From Candidatus Villigracilis propinquus (GTDB taxonomy: Bacteria > Chloroflexota > Anaerolineae > Anaerolineales > Villigracilaceae): 64,000 bases of DNA. Location of the stretch: contig JADKDM010000037.1 of NCBI GenBank assembly GCA_016714565.1, positions 248,001 to 312,000 of the forward strand, written 5' to 3'. Below the pieces are notes generated by a model. That model worked only from the letters and a program-made list of their open reading frames with translations. It searched no databases and was not told the DNA's origin. Each line of letters starts with the position of its first letter. The stretch's first letter is position 1. The translations under genes and the position numbers were made by a program. Shown here in pieces: positions 26,171 through 34,465 of this stretch.

Positions 26171-26857
26171 TTACTCTTCCGTGATCGTGACGGTCTTGAT
26201 CGCATCCCCGGTAAACGTGGGGCTCGCATCCGGGTCGCGGCGGGTGATGCCGTTGACCACATCCATGCCTTCGGTCACCTGACCAAAGATGGTGTAACCG
26301 CCATTCAAAAAGTCTTGGGCATCGAAGGTGATGAAGAACTGGCTCCCGTTCGTGTCACGGCCTGCGTTGGCCATTGCCACAACACCGGCCTTGTCGAAAG
26401 TCAGGTCACTGTCTTCGTTCACGAACTCATATCCGGGTCCGCCCATGCCGGTACCTGTTGGGTCACCGCCTTGCGCCATAAAGCCTTCCAACACGCGGTG
26501 GAACGTGACGCCGTTGAAATATCCCTCGCGGGCGAGGAACACAAAACTGTTCACGGTGATCGGCGCCTTATCGGCATACAACTCGATGACGAACTCGCCA
26601 CCTTTTTCCATTTCAACAGTTGCAAAATATTTTTTACTCGCATCGATCGTCATCGGCGGAGCGGCGTCATATTGCTTCGGTCCGCTGTTGGATGAAGTGG
26701 ATGAGGCGGTTTCAGCCTTCGGCGCAAACGACGCCCACGGAACAAACTGCCACAAAAAATACGCAACAACAAGCGCAGCAATTGCAATACCTACGTATTG
26801 AATTGTCTTGTCTGATTGCTGGGGTTGAGCTTTTTTATTACTTTTTTTGCCTGCCAT
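26171..26857 (-). CDS. Membrane-anchored cyclophilin-type peptidyl-prolyl isomerase
   Basis: Prolyl isomerase expected to act outside the cytoplasmic membrane. The 228-residue product has a Lys-rich start (AGKKSNKKAQPQQ), one membrane helix (about 20-40, VGIAIAALVVAYFLWQF), a Ser/Thr linker, then a cyclophilin domain (about 65-228). The domain carries FHRVLEGFMAQGGDPTGTG with the catalytic Arg and NGSQFFITFDAQDFLNGGY. It is a paralogue of the cytoplasmic enzyme at 7180-7689, likely helping exported proteins fold. The start at 26857 is chosen for the AAGGAGA site; an upstream in-frame start at 26884 exists. Confidence 0.9.
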   Translation of the reverse strand: MAGKKSNKKAQPQQSDKTIQYVGIAIAALVVAYFLWQFVPWASFAPKAETASSTSSNSGPKQYDAAPPMTIDASKKYFATVEMEKGGEFVIELYADKAPITVNSFVFLAREGYFNGVTFHRVLEGFMAQGGDPTGTGMGGPGYEFVNEDSDLTFDKAGVVAMANAGRDTNGSQFFITFDAQDFLNGGYTIFGQVTEGMDVVNGITRRDPDASPTFTGDAIKTVTITEE

Positions 26858-26886
26858 GTAAATCTCTCCTTGAAATAATTTCACCT

Positions 26887-26892
26887 ATTATA
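26887..26892 (-). promoter_or_regulatory. -10 box of the membrane-anchored cyclophilin gene
   Basis: A perfect TATAAT on the minus strand, 29 nt before the ATG at 26857, leaves a short leader containing AAGGAGA. It also argues against the upstream start at 26884. Confidence 0.5.
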
Positions 26893-26933
26893 CCCATCGC
26901 GCCGCATTAAGTGACCGTGGGCGTTCCGCAACC

Positions 26934-26962
26934 TTGCGCCCTCCATGTTTTTCTTGTATGCT
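26934..26962 (+). promoter_or_regulatory. Promoter of the YwiC-like gene, leaderless arrangement
   Basis: TTGCGC (26934-26939) and TATGCT (26957-26962) are 17 bp apart, and the ATG at 26971 follows 8 nt after the -10 box. No ribosome site is present. This sets the start at 26971, 60 nt inside the longest open frame. Confidence 0.55.
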
Positions 26963-26970
26963 TGTGCCAG

Positions 26971-27813
26971 ATGGAACAATACCTCAAAAAGCAGATCGCC
27001 CTTCCACAAGACCACGGCACGTGGGTGTTCATCATCAGTCCATTACTCGTGGGCATCTGTGCGGGTGGAGAATTTACCTACGCCACCTTCAATTTTATTG
27101 TTGCGGCGATGTCTGCATTCATGATCCGACAACCGATGGCAGCCGCCGTCAAAGCATACAGCGGACGACGCCCAAAAACGGATCTTGTCCCCGCCCGTTT
27201 CTGGTTGCTGGTCTATGGCAGTATCGCCGCCCTTGCATTGCTCGGACTGATCCTCGAAGGCTATGGGTACATTCTATGGCTGGCGATCCCTGGTGCGCCT
27301 GTCTTTGTTTGGCATTTGTGGCTGGTGAGCAAACGCTCCGAGAGAAAACAGATCGGCGTGGAGATCATTGCCACAGGAGTATTGTCCCTGACCGCGCCCG
27401 CCGCGTACTGGATCGGAGTCCACGGGTATGATGCGGCTGGCTGGTGGCTTTGGGCATTCACATGGATGCAATCGGCAGCCAGCATCGTATACGCCTATCT
27501 CAGGCTGGAACAACGCGAGTTGACACCGAATCAAGCATCGGTTAAGACTCGAAGCGAGTGGTGGCGGATGGGAGTCCGCGCGTTGATGTACACATCCTTT
27601 AATTTAGTGCTGTCACTCGGGCTGGGATTGTCAAACCTCATCCCGCGTTTTATTTTTGTCCCGTTTTTGCTGCAATGGCTGGAGACGATTTGGGGTATAA
27701 ATCATCCGTCTGTTGGATGGAAGCCCGTAAAAATTGGCACGCGCCAGTTGATCGTGAGCATCCTGTGGACGGTTCTGTTCATCATCTTTTGGAGAATACC
27801 ATGGACGAAATGA
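26971..27813 (+). CDS. YwiC-like membrane protein
   Basis: Polytopic membrane protein of the YwiC family, of unknown biochemical role (in Bacillus the gene neighbours nitrate-respiration genes). The 280-residue product starts LKKQIALPQDHGTWVFIISP; the LPxEHGxW/PQDHGTW motif followed by helices is the family hallmark. About eight membrane segments follow. No respiratory genes are close by. The stop overlaps the next start by 13 bp. Confidence 0.82.
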   Translation: MEQYLKKQIALPQDHGTWVFIISPLLVGICAGGEFTYATFNFIVAAMSAFMIRQPMAAAVKAYSGRRPKTDLVPARFWLLVYGSIAALALLGLILEGYGYILWLAIPGAPVFVWHLWLVSKRSERKQIGVEIIATGVLSLTAPAAYWIGVHGYDAAGWWLWAFTWMQSAASIVYAYLRLEQRELTPNQASVKTRSEWWRMGVRALMYTSFNLVLSLGLGLSNLIPRFIFVPFLLQWLETIWGINHPSVGWKPVKIGTRQLIVSILWTVLFIIFWRIPWTK

Positions 27814-28034
27814 AGTACGAACTATTGACCGAACTGCACGGCAGAATGGAAGCCGACCTGCTTGAAAGTTATCTCGAAGCAAATGGCATTGATGTGGAAC
27901 TGGTTCAGGAATCCATTGGGCATACCATTTACCCAGTTACAATGGATATGCTCGGGCGGGTTCAAGTTTTCATCCCGAAGGAAAAAGCAAAAGCAGCGAA
28001 GAAGCTGCTTGAAAAATTTAATTCAAAGGAATAA
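27801..28034 (+). CDS. DUF2007-type putative signal-transducing protein
   Basis: A 77-residue protein with the DUF2007 pattern: ELLTELHGRMEADLLESYLEANGIDV (short strand, then helix), a middle loop, and VQVFIPKEKAKAAKKLLEKF at the C-terminus. The family is annotated as signal transducing without a proven function. The start at 27801 follows GGAGA; the second Met at 27810 would overlap the YwiC stop as ATGA and is also possible. The DsrE-like gene starts 2 nt after the stop. Confidence 0.75.
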   Translation: MDEMKYELLTELHGRMEADLLESYLEANGIDVELVQESIGHTIYPVTMDMLGRVQVFIPKEKAKAAKKLLEKFNSKE

Positions 28035-28036
28035 AC

Positions 28037-28378
28037 ATGAAAGATACAGTCATACAATGCACCCGATTTGGAATGGGACATACGAATATTCATTCGCTGA
28101 ATGTAAAATTGATCACCAAATACTTTGACATTCTTCTGGAAGGAAATGATCTGCCCGCCGCGGTGACCTTCTACACAGACGGAGTGCAGCTCGTAACGGA
28201 AGGTTCTCCCATTCTGGAGCAGCTTAGCAAGCTGGAAGCGAAAGGTGTGCGGCTTATCATCTGCTCCACCTGCCTCGCTGAATTAAGACTCACAGACAAG
28301 GTAAAAGTAGGTATCGTTGGCGGAATGCCCGATATTATCGAAGCGCAAATAAAGGCTTCAAAGGTAATTACAATCTAA
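28037..28378 (+). CDS. DsrE/YedF-like sulfur-relay family protein
   Basis: A 113-residue DsrE/F-fold protein. The segment GVRLIICSTCLAELRLTDKVKVGIVGGMPDI matches the C-terminal domain of YedF-type proteins, in which the Cys-x-x-Cys (ICSTC, about residues 75-79) may carry persulfide sulfur. There is no TusA-like domain attached. It lies between the DUF2007 gene (2 nt) and an acyl-CoA dehydrogenase gene (20 nt), probably in one operon. Its partner is unknown. Confidence 0.78.
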   Translation: MKDTVIQCTRFGMGHTNIHSLNVKLITKYFDILLEGNDLPAAVTFYTDGVQLVTEGSPILEQLSKLEAKGVRLIICSTCLAELRLTDKVKVGIVGGMPDIIEAQIKASKVITI

Positions 28379-28398
28379 TCAAAAGGCAGGAATGTATT

Positions 28399-29550
28399 AT
28401 GGATTTCGATCTAAGCAATGAACAGGCAACATGGAAGAAGATCGTACACGATTTTGCGGAGAAGGAATTAAGACCCAAAGCTCGCGAAGTGGACGAGAAG
28501 GAAGAGTTCAACTGGCAGTCCGTCCGCAAGGGCGGGCCGATTGGCCTGACCGGCATGAGCATCCCCGAGGAATTCGGCGGCTCAAATGTGGATGCGATCT
28601 CGAACGCGATCGCGATGGAAGAGCTGGGTTGGGGCTGCGGCTCCACGGCTCTGGCTTTCACCGCGCATAACGGACTTGGCACCGCGCCCATTTCACTGTA
28701 CGGAACCGAAGAATTGAAGAAGAAATGGCTGCCAATCGTTTCGAGCGGTAAGAACAAGCTCGGCGCGCTGGCTCTCACCGAACCTGGCGCTGGCTCCGAT
28801 ATTCAAGGCGGCGTGGTCACCAAAGCCGAAAAGCAGGGCGATGAGTGGGTCATCAATGGCGCGAAGATGTGGTGTACGAACGCGGGCATCGCGGAATACA
28901 TCATCACCCTCGTCCGCACAGACCCGAAGGGTGGTTCAAAATCTTTGAGCATGATCCTCGTCCCGACCGATTCAAAGGGACTGACCATCGGCCCAGCGGA
29001 AAAAAAGATGGGCTTGCGCGGTTCACCTGCCCACGGTATCACCTACGATAACGTCCGTGTACCGTTAGGGAATTTGGTGGGGGCTGAGGGACGCGGGTTG
29101 CAGCAGACACTGTCCACGCTGGATGCGGGTCGCATCAGCATCGGCGCGATCTCTGTCGGTCTGGCGCAAGCGGCGATGGATGCGGCGGTCGATTACGCCC
29201 GTGAGCGCAAGGCGTTCGGTCAGGCGATTGCCGAGTTTCAGGCTATTCAATTCAAACTGTCCAACATGGCAATGGAAATTGAACTGGCGCGCACCATGAT
29301 CTACAAGACCGCGTGGTTGAAGGACCAAGGCCGCCCATACAACAAGGAAGCCGCCATCGCCAAACTGTACGCCACCGAAATGGCAGAGCGGGTCTGCTAT
29401 GACGCCATTCAAATCCACGGCGGGTATGGCTACAGCCGCGAATACAACGTGGAACGGATGTACCGCGACGCGCGTTTGATGACCATCGGTGAGGGGACGA
29501 GTGAGATTCAAAGATTGGTAATTGCTAGGCATGTGCTGGCGAGCGAGTAA
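28399..29550 (+). CDS. Acyl-CoA dehydrogenase
   Basis: FAD-dependent alpha,beta-dehydrogenation of an acyl-CoA in beta-oxidation or amino-acid breakdown, passing electrons to ETF. The 383-residue product has the full three-domain layout: N-terminal helices, a beta domain with the ALTEPGAGSDIQG flavin motif (about 122-134) and WVINGAKMWCTN (about 148-159), and a C-terminal helical domain. The latter has FGQAIAEFQAIQFKL (about 273-287) and the catalytic Glu in GEGTSEIQR near residue 368. Chain-length specificity is not readable. A paralogue lies at 38812-39981. Confidence 0.92.
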   Translation: MDFDLSNEQATWKKIVHDFAEKELRPKAREVDEKEEFNWQSVRKGGPIGLTGMSIPEEFGGSNVDAISNAIAMEELGWGCGSTALAFTAHNGLGTAPISLYGTEELKKKWLPIVSSGKNKLGALALTEPGAGSDIQGGVVTKAEKQGDEWVINGAKMWCTNAGIAEYIITLVRTDPKGGSKSLSMILVPTDSKGLTIGPAEKKMGLRGSPAHGITYDNVRVPLGNLVGAEGRGLQQTLSTLDAGRISIGAISVGLAQAAMDAAVDYARERKAFGQAIAEFQAIQFKLSNMAMEIELARTMIYKTAWLKDQGRPYNKEAAIAKLYATEMAERVCYDAIQIHGGYGYSREYNVERMYRDARLMTIGEGTSEIQRLVIARHVLASE

Positions 29551-29582
29551 ACAACGCTCCACTGGGGGCTTGTGTATAAAAA

Positions 29583-29611
29583 AGCAGGTCACACTATAAG
29601 TGTGACCTGCT
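29583..29611. repeat. Perfect 13-bp hairpin, GGTCAC-type
   Basis: AGCAGGTCACACT (29583-29595) and AGTGTGACCTGCT (29599-29611) flank a 3-nt loop, between the convergent acyl-CoA dehydrogenase and methyltransferase genes. It shares AGGTCAC...GTGACCT with the hairpin at 8366. Confidence 0.65.
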
Positions 29612-29677
29612 GCTAAAATAATTTTTTTGGAGCAAATTCGCATGCAACCACCCTTCTCTCAAAATTAGGAGGAGGGT

Positions 29678-30238
29678 TTATTTTTTTATAATGATCCATG
29701 CGGTTCTCTTTACCACTTTGACCTGTTTTTCCCCGCCTGCAAAGCTCGAACACATTTCCACGATCTGATCTGGCGTAAGAAAATGGCTGCGCATTAGCAA
29801 AACTTTTTCAGCTATGGCAACCAGCTTTATGCCAAACGTGCGAATATCGGGCTCTTCGATCACAAGCACACCGCCGGGCTTGAGCACGCGGTACATTTCA
29901 CGAACTGACCGGTCGCGATCTATCACGTGATGAAGCGCATCCACCATGATGACGCGCTCAAAAGAGTCGTCAGCGAAGGGTAATGTTTCAGAACCGTTGC
30001 ACACAGGCAAAAGCGCAGGGTGAGACGCCTTTTGCAGCATCCCCAGGGAAATATCTGAAACAATAACCTCATCCACAAGGCCGTGAATGGCGGCGGCGGC
30101 GCGGCCTGTTCCACCGCCCACTTCAAGCAAGCGTCCCTGAACCGGCAGGCTCGCGGCTTCACGCAAGACCTCGGTTTGAGAATACGAAAGACGGGCAAAG
30201 AGCGGGGCTAGAACAGCAAAATGATCAAAACCAGACAT
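29678..30238 (-). CDS. Class I SAM-dependent methyltransferase
   Basis: A 186-residue methyltransferase of UbiE/Methyltransf_11 type. Motif I is RLLEVGGGTGRAAAAI (about 35-50, with the GxGxG loop), an acidic residue follows in VIVSDISLGML (about 58-68), and the post-I motifs FDDSFERVIMVDALHHV-like text (ADDSFERVIMVDALHHV, about 89-105) and LKPGGVLVIEEPD (about 119-131) are clear. The substrate is unknown. The start at 30238 is set by TTGGAGA upstream; the TTG at 30250 in the same frame is unlikely. It follows comEA after 16 nt. Confidence 0.85.
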   Translation of the reverse strand: MSGFDHFAVLAPLFARLSYSQTEVLREAASLPVQGRLLEVGGGTGRAAAAIHGLVDEVIVSDISLGMLQKASHPALLPVCNGSETLPFADDSFERVIMVDALHHVIDRDRSVREMYRVLKPGGVLVIEEPDIRTFGIKLVAIAEKVLLMRSHFLTPDQIVEMCSSFAGGEKQVKVVKRTAWIIIKK

Positions 30239-30254
30239 ACGTATCTCCAATTTC

Positions 30255-30866
30255 CTACACGGTAATGAGGTCTTTTATTTCATCATACGTCGCAGGCCCA
30301 ATGCCGGAAACATCCATGATCTGATCGATTTCAGTGAAGGGACCGTTCGTGGTGCGATAATCAATGATGCGCTGCGCGGTGGTGGGACCAATGCCGGGCA
30401 GAGAGTCGAGTTCTTCCAATGAAGCTGTATTGATGTTGATCAACTCGGTGTTTGTGGATTCGGACTGACCGGGAGTGCCCGCATCGGACGAACCATTGTC
30501 GCCCGAATCAGACCCCGGCAGCACCAGCGCAGACGGGTCTTCGGTGGGAACGGCTCCATCTTTATAAGGGATATTCAATTGCAGCCCGTCGGTCAACAAT
30601 GCGGCGAGGTTGATCGCGTCCACATTCGCGGATGAAAGCAAACCGCCCGCGGCATCGATCGCGTCCTGCACGCGCGCGCCTTCCGCGAATTCATACAGGC
30701 CCGGGCGCGGCACCGCGCCAATAACATGCACCGCCACAGGCACTTTGGTTGGAGCCGGCTGCAAAAGGATCGGCTGTCCCGCAGGCGCACGCGAAACAAA
30801 AATAAGCGCACCCGCAAGCACAAAACCTGCCATCACACCCAGCAGCACATAAAGAGCATTTTTCAT
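30255..30866 (-). CDS. comEA: ComEA-like helix-hairpin-helix DNA-binding protein
   Basis: Membrane-anchored DNA receptor of natural transformation systems, or a related HhH protein. The 203-residue product has an N-terminal helix (about 5-24), an SLBB-type domain (about 45-105; VHVIGAVPRPGLYEFAEGAR and VQDAIDAAGG), an acidic/Ser-rich linker, and a C-terminal double helix-hairpin-helix. The last contains NINTASLEELDSLPGIGPTT and a second hairpin IDQIMDVSGIGPATYDEI. This order is standard for ComEA. No ComEC or pilus genes are in the window, so competence is only an inference. Confidence 0.87.
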   Translation of the reverse strand: MKNALYVLLGVMAGFVLAGALIFVSRAPAGQPILLQPAPTKVPVAVHVIGAVPRPGLYEFAEGARVQDAIDAAGGLLSSANVDAINLAALLTDGLQLNIPYKDGAVPTEDPSALVLPGSDSGDNGSSDAGTPGQSESTNTELININTASLEELDSLPGIGPTTAQRIIDYRTTNGPFTEIDQIMDVSGIGPATYDEIKDLITV

Positions 30867-30876
30867 AAATTCAATT

Positions 30877-31320
30877 CTACTCCAACTTCATCACGAGCAA
30901 TTCCTCGCTCGAATGTCGGAACACATCGGTCACATCGAAAAGTTTTTTGATGCGCCTAAAATAGCGCGGCATATCTTCACCTTCGATTATTCGAAAACCA
31001 AATTTTTCATACATCGGTCCGTTGTGGGCAATGCACATCAAATACAAAGGCCGCGGACTTTTCGTCAACAAGGCTTCGATCACCTCGCGTGCAAGTCCCT
31101 TTCCACGATACGCTGGCAGGGTTCCAATCGAAGCAAGTTCGAGGATGTCTGCTCCGTGGGGCTTTAATTGTCCGCAGGAGATGACCAACCCTTCGGCATT
31201 TACCGCGACGATAAAACGCTTCCAATCCAGCCCTGTGGGGTTGATGCCAACTACATTAATTAAAGCCTTAATTTGAGCGGACTCTGATTCCAACGCAGGG
31301 CGAATTACATAATCTTCCAT
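30877..31320 (-). CDS. GNAT family N-acetyltransferase
   Basis: A 147-residue single GNAT domain. The acetyl-CoA loop is in LPAYRGKGLAREVIEALL (about 71-88; RGKGLA), and the C-terminal motif B region is IAHNGPMYEKFGFRIIEGED (about 98-117), where the MYEKFGF Tyr is the usual general acid. The start at 31320 lies 2 nt after the CPBP gene stop, so the two are coupled; an upstream in-frame start at 31389 would overlap that gene and is rejected. Substrate unknown. Confidence 0.82.
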   Translation of the reverse strand: MEDYVIRPALESESAQIKALINVVGINPTGLDWKRFIVAVNAEGLVISCGQLKPHGADILELASIGTLPAYRGKGLAREVIEALLTKSPRPLYLMCIAHNGPMYEKFGFRIIEGEDMPRYFRRIKKLFDVTDVFRHSSEELLVMKLE

Positions 31321-31322
31321 AC

Positions 31323-31937
31323 CTAAACTACTCCAGCCGCAACAATGATTATGAACGTGGCGATAAACCAATGGATCAGGAAAGGCCACACAAATGACTT
31401 CGTGCGATACGCCACCCAGCCAAAGGCAAATCCGCCGAAGATCGTGGACAGAGTTTCAACCTCCGGCTTGCTCACATGCGCCAGCGCAAATGGGACAGCT
31501 TGCAGCCACAGGGCATTATGTCCCATCTTGCGGGCGTACGCGAAAAGCAGCCAACCGCGGAAGATGAATTCCCAGCCGATCAAGTCAAGGAAGGATGTCC
31601 ACGGCAGGCCGGGCAGGAAACGCTCGTAATATTCCTTCATGGATGGGTTGCCGCTGCCCAGGAAGTAAATGACGGGAGCCAGGAAGAGAATACCAATCAC
31701 AGTATAGGTCAATCCCAACTTCCAATCGCCAAGTGAGAAACCGTATTCCTTCGGGTTCTCTCGGAAAAGAATGAGGATGATCAAAAGCGGGATGACAAGG
31801 TATAGGATCACACGGTCCACATATTTGTAGGCAGTGATCTTGTGATAATGGTCCACCATCAACAACAGGGTGCTGACAATGGTCGCTGTCACCAGTTTCC
31901 AGTCAAAATCCAGTTTTTCGCCAAGTAAATATTTCAT
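31323..31937 (-). CDS. CPBP family intramembrane glutamic protease-like protein
   Basis: Polytopic membrane protein of the CPBP (CAAX protease/bacteriocin-processing, Abi) family. The 204-residue product has about six to seven membrane helices and the conserved motifs: motif 1 as WEFIFRGWLL (the Glu and Arg of E-x-x-x-R, about 111-120), motif 2 with the His of FALAHVSKPE (about 138-147), and the later FGWVAYRTKSFVWPFLIHW stretch with a conserved His near residue 188. The first Glu of the more common EExxxR is Trp here. The substrate is unknown. Confidence 0.82.
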   Translation of the reverse strand: MKYLLGEKLDFDWKLVTATIVSTLLLMVDHYHKITAYKYVDRVILYLVIPLLIILILFRENPKEYGFSLGDWKLGLTYTVIGILFLAPVIYFLGSGNPSMKEYYERFLPGLPWTSFLDLIGWEFIFRGWLLFAYARKMGHNALWLQAVPFALAHVSKPEVETLSTIFGGFAFGWVAYRTKSFVWPFLIHWFIATFIIIVAAGVV

Positions 31938-31952
31938 AGTATCTCACATGGA

Positions 31953-31987
31953 GACCCTAAAGGTTTCTTTGTAAAACCTTTAGGGTC
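31953..31987. repeat. Perfect 14-bp hairpin, CCTAAAGG-type
   Basis: GACCCTAAAGGTTT (31953-31966) and AAACCTTTAGGGTC (31974-31987) flank a 7-nt loop, between two minus-strand genes. The core ACCCTAAAGG...CCTTTAGGGT recurs at 55819-55853. Confidence 0.65.
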
Positions 31988-32006
31988 TGGTTATTCCCAT
32001 TCTCTC

Positions 32007-33441
32007 TCAATAAGGGAAGTGGGCATTGTTGCCGTTCGAGCCAAGCAATGTGCTGATTTTATCTGCATCGCGGGACAATTCAACTCCCCAGTTGGTTAGG
32101 AGTAGAATGACGCCGATAACCGCGAAGGTCACTGCGAGTTTGCCGTATGTTGATTCGTTCCATCGGGCCGCGAGCCTGCCAAGTCCGCTGGTCCAAAAAT
32201 AGGCGGCGAGGATAGCAAAGAAAGGGACAATCGCAAGGTGGAAACGGTCTTCTGCAAGGATGAAGACATGCGGCAAAAGATAAGCAGCCAGCAGTAAAAT
32301 CAACATGAACGTCTGCGGCTTCCACTTTAGCAGGGACAGCCCAAGCATTGCAGAAATGGAAATGATCGTGAAAGGCAAAAGCAAAATAGCGGATATGGTC
32401 AGCAATAACGGTTTGGGGATGAAGCCGAAAATATTATTGGAATAGAAATACATCAGCACCCGCTTTTCCAAGCCGAAGAAAAGGCCAAGGCGGTTAAAGG
32501 CCAGCGGGACAAACCGCTCGGGCTGGGCTTTGATAAACTCCAATGCTTTCTGTGTGCCCACCTTATCCCGCTCAGCATCATCCATGATGGTGAGTAGATC
32601 CAGCGAAGGACCGAAGATAAAAGATCCATTCCCTTGCGGATAGTAGCCGAGATACAGATTGTAGCCCATCGAAGTTTCGATGCCAGTTAATTTATGGTGC
32701 AACAGCGAATTCCGAATCACCCACGGGCTTACAACCAGCACAAAGGCAACTGCAACCAGCAAAGCTTTTGCGCGGTGCAGGTAAAACAAATACAAAATCG
32801 CCAACCCCACGAAAGGAAGGATGACGGAGCGAGTGAGCGCAGTGAGGGGCAAGGAAAAGACCAGAAAGCAGGAGGCGGGAGGCGGAAGGGGTTTCGATGG
32901 AAAGGAGAAGAAAGAGGAAAGAAGAAAGAAGGAGGACAAAAAAAGGATTTTCTGTACCGAGGCCAAGGGGATAGACTAACAGCATTGGGTATGCGGCAAC
33001 GAGCCAGGCGGAGGTTTGAGATGTTCTTTCAGAATCAGGTAACAATTTACGAGAGACGAGATATGTAAGTGGAGCCAGCGGCGCGCCGAGAAAAATTACC
33101 TGTGCGAGGCGGGCGGCGAAGAAGCGGGAGAAATCAAGTCCGAAAAAAAAGTAAACGATGGCCAGAAAGGCTGGGTACAGCGGCGCACGGAAGGAGGTGT
33201 ACAGTCCGTATTGCGGGTCGTAGCCAGTGGCGGTGGAAAGATCAAACTTCACATACGGTTCGAGTTGCTTCAGGTCCAGCTGCGCGTACCAGCGAAAACC
33301 ATTGCCAGAAGCAAGACTACGCGCGAGCATGTCATACTGGAACATGTCATCGAGGCCGATGCCGAGGCTGCGAGTGAGCAGGATGGGAATCAGGCGTAGA
33401 AGGAGAGCGGCGAGGTAAATACGGAAGGGAAATGATTTCAT
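32007..33441 (-). pseudogene. GT-C/GT39-like membrane glycosyltransferase, frameshifted
   Basis: One gene split into two frames. The first part (33441 down to about 32850, about 197 residues) has an N-terminal helix, the acidic loop GIGLDDMFQYDMLARSL with the GT-C Asp pair (about 27-43), YTSFRAPLYPAFLA and several membrane helices. The second part (about 32845 to 32007, about 280 residues) continues with ALTRSVILPFVGLAILYLF and ends in a soluble tail. Removing one base from the G4 run at 32846-32849 joins them as GLFLALTALTRSVILPF, a natural sequence for this family. An ATG at 32966 that opens the second frame lies in out-of-frame text and is not a real start. Either a recent mutation or a sequencing error; the rest of the gene is intact, which favours error. 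Confidence 0.75.
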
Positions 33442-33464
33442 GAGAGAGGAAAGAAGAAAGGGAC

Positions 33465-33968
33465 TTAATCCTTTTTCAAAGAATTAATACGGCGGGCAAG
33501 ATACGGCGAAAAATAGCCATCGTATTTTTCCCACAACTCGGGCCGCTTCCAATCGTTGCCAGTCATCTTGCCGCGACAAGTAGCCTTGCCGCAATGGCAA
33601 TCAAATTCATCGTACGGGCTGCCATCGGACATGGCGTAATCGAAAGTCAGCTCGCTGCCCGCTGCAATGTCTCGCATGGCAACCAAGCCGATCTGCCCGA
33701 AGAATCCCAAGTTCGGCTCGCAAGAATGATTGAAGCAATCATTTGGCTCTTTTTCTTCGGCGGTCAGCAAATATAAGTCTTCGTCCATTTGCAAAACGCG
33801 TTCAGTGAAGCGCGGCATGGACGAGTCCAACTCGTCTCTACGAATTATCTTTCCGCCCCACAACGAAATCAATTCATCTTTCGAAATATTTTCGAGAGCA
33901 TACACACTGCAACCGCCCCATTTATTTGGGCGCGCTTCACACTTTGGGTTGAGATACGAAAAAGTCAT
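33465..33968 (-). CDS. SET-domain protein (putative protein-lysine methyltransferase)
   Basis: A compact 167-residue SET-domain protein. It has the N-terminal SET strand with KWGGCSVYALENISKDELIS (16-35), the SAM/knot motif Asn80-His81-Ser82-Cys83-Glu84-Pro85-Asn86, and the second half of the pseudoknot Glu106-Leu-Thr-Phe-Asp110-Tyr111. A post-SET-like cysteine cluster follows (Cys124, Cys126, Cys131). With the NHSC cysteine the cluster could bind a zinc ion as in eukaryotic post-SET domains. The start at 33968 overlaps the upstream gene as ATGA, with AGAGGTG nearby; a longer open frame to 34136 overlaps that gene and is rejected. The methylated target is unknown. Confidence 0.87.
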   Translation of the reverse strand: MTFSYLNPKCEARPNKWGGCSVYALENISKDELISLWGGKIIRRDELDSSMPRFTERVLQMDEDLYLLTAEEKEPNDCFNHSCEPNLGFFGQIGLVAMRDIAAGSELTFDYAMSDGSPYDEFDCHCGKATCRGKMTGNDWKRPELWEKYDGYFSPYLARRINSLKKD

Positions 33969-34384
33969 TTCACCTCTATTGGCACGCGCAAGGCGTGAAT
34001 AAGATCGAACAAGAATAGGAAAGCACCTTGCAGAACAATCCCCCAACCTGTCCCCTGCCAGAATGATTCTGAATACGATTGGATGACCCAAAACCCGCCG
34101 AGGATGTAGAGCACATCGAGCCCGAAATTTATCCACAAGACTTTGCGGATGAAGAGCGCCTCATTCTTCGGGTCAGCTGTGGATTTGCGCCGAGCGGCAG
34201 TTCTCGCGCCGACAATGGCGATGGCCGCGTCCACGGCACCCCAGGCGACGAGCTGAATGCCGAAGCCACGTCCAAACTCATTGGTGGCGAACCAGATATA
34301 AAGTCCGGAAAGAAGCGAAAGAATGCTCCAGACGAGCAGACGATTCGTTAAGTCCGATTCAAACTTCCAGATGGGATTCTGCAT
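33965..34384 (-). CDS. Small membrane protein, unknown function
   Basis: A 139-residue protein with four predicted membrane helices (about 18-36, 42-60, 84-103 and 112-130) and a basic loop ARRKSTADPKNEALFIRK. It may belong to a DUF6992-like group, but this is only an impression. The start at 34384 is set by TATAAT 8 nt upstream. The SET-domain gene overlaps its stop by 4 bp, so the two are translationally coupled. Confidence 0.7.
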   Translation of the reverse strand: MQNPIWKFESDLTNRLLVWSILSLLSGLYIWFATNEFGRGFGIQLVAWGAVDAAIAIVGARTAARRKSTADPKNEALFIRKVLWINFGLDVLYILGGFWVIQSYSESFWQGTGWGIVLQGAFLFLFDLIHALRVPIEVK

Positions 34385-34392
34385 GAGGGGCA

Positions 34393-34398
34393 ATTATA
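34393..34398 (-). promoter_or_regulatory. -10 box of the membrane protein-SET operon, leaderless arrangement
   Basis: TATAAT on the minus strand ends 8 nt before the ATG at 34384. There is no Shine-Dalgarno sequence in between. It lies just downstream of the hairpin at 34404-34436, which separates it from the pot operon. Confidence 0.6.
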
Positions 34399-34403
34399 CA
34401 AGA

Positions 34404-34436
34404 AGGTGACAGTCATTTTAGAAATGACTGTCACCT
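34404..34436. terminator. Perfect 15-bp hairpin after the pot operon
   Basis: AGGTGACAGTCATTT (34404-34418) and AAATGACTGTCACCT (34422-34436) flank a 3-nt loop, 30 nt downstream of potC. No T-tract follows on the minus strand, so it may be a transcript end of the U-less type. It shares GTGAC/GTCAC words with other hairpins here. Confidence 0.55.
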
Positions 34437-34465
34437 GAGATTGCTTCGTCACAATGATGTAGTTC

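Noticed and set aside
32692..32966. ATG at 32966 as start of an independent membrane protein
   Set aside because: The first 40 residues are out-of-frame text of the upstream half; the pair is better explained by one frameshift.
32881..33460. Similar purine tracts (GAGGAAAGAAGAAAG) near 32913 and 33446 as a direct repeat
   Set aside because: Short low-complexity text; the inner copy encodes a plausible Leu/Ser/Phe-rich membrane helix, so an insertion is not needed.
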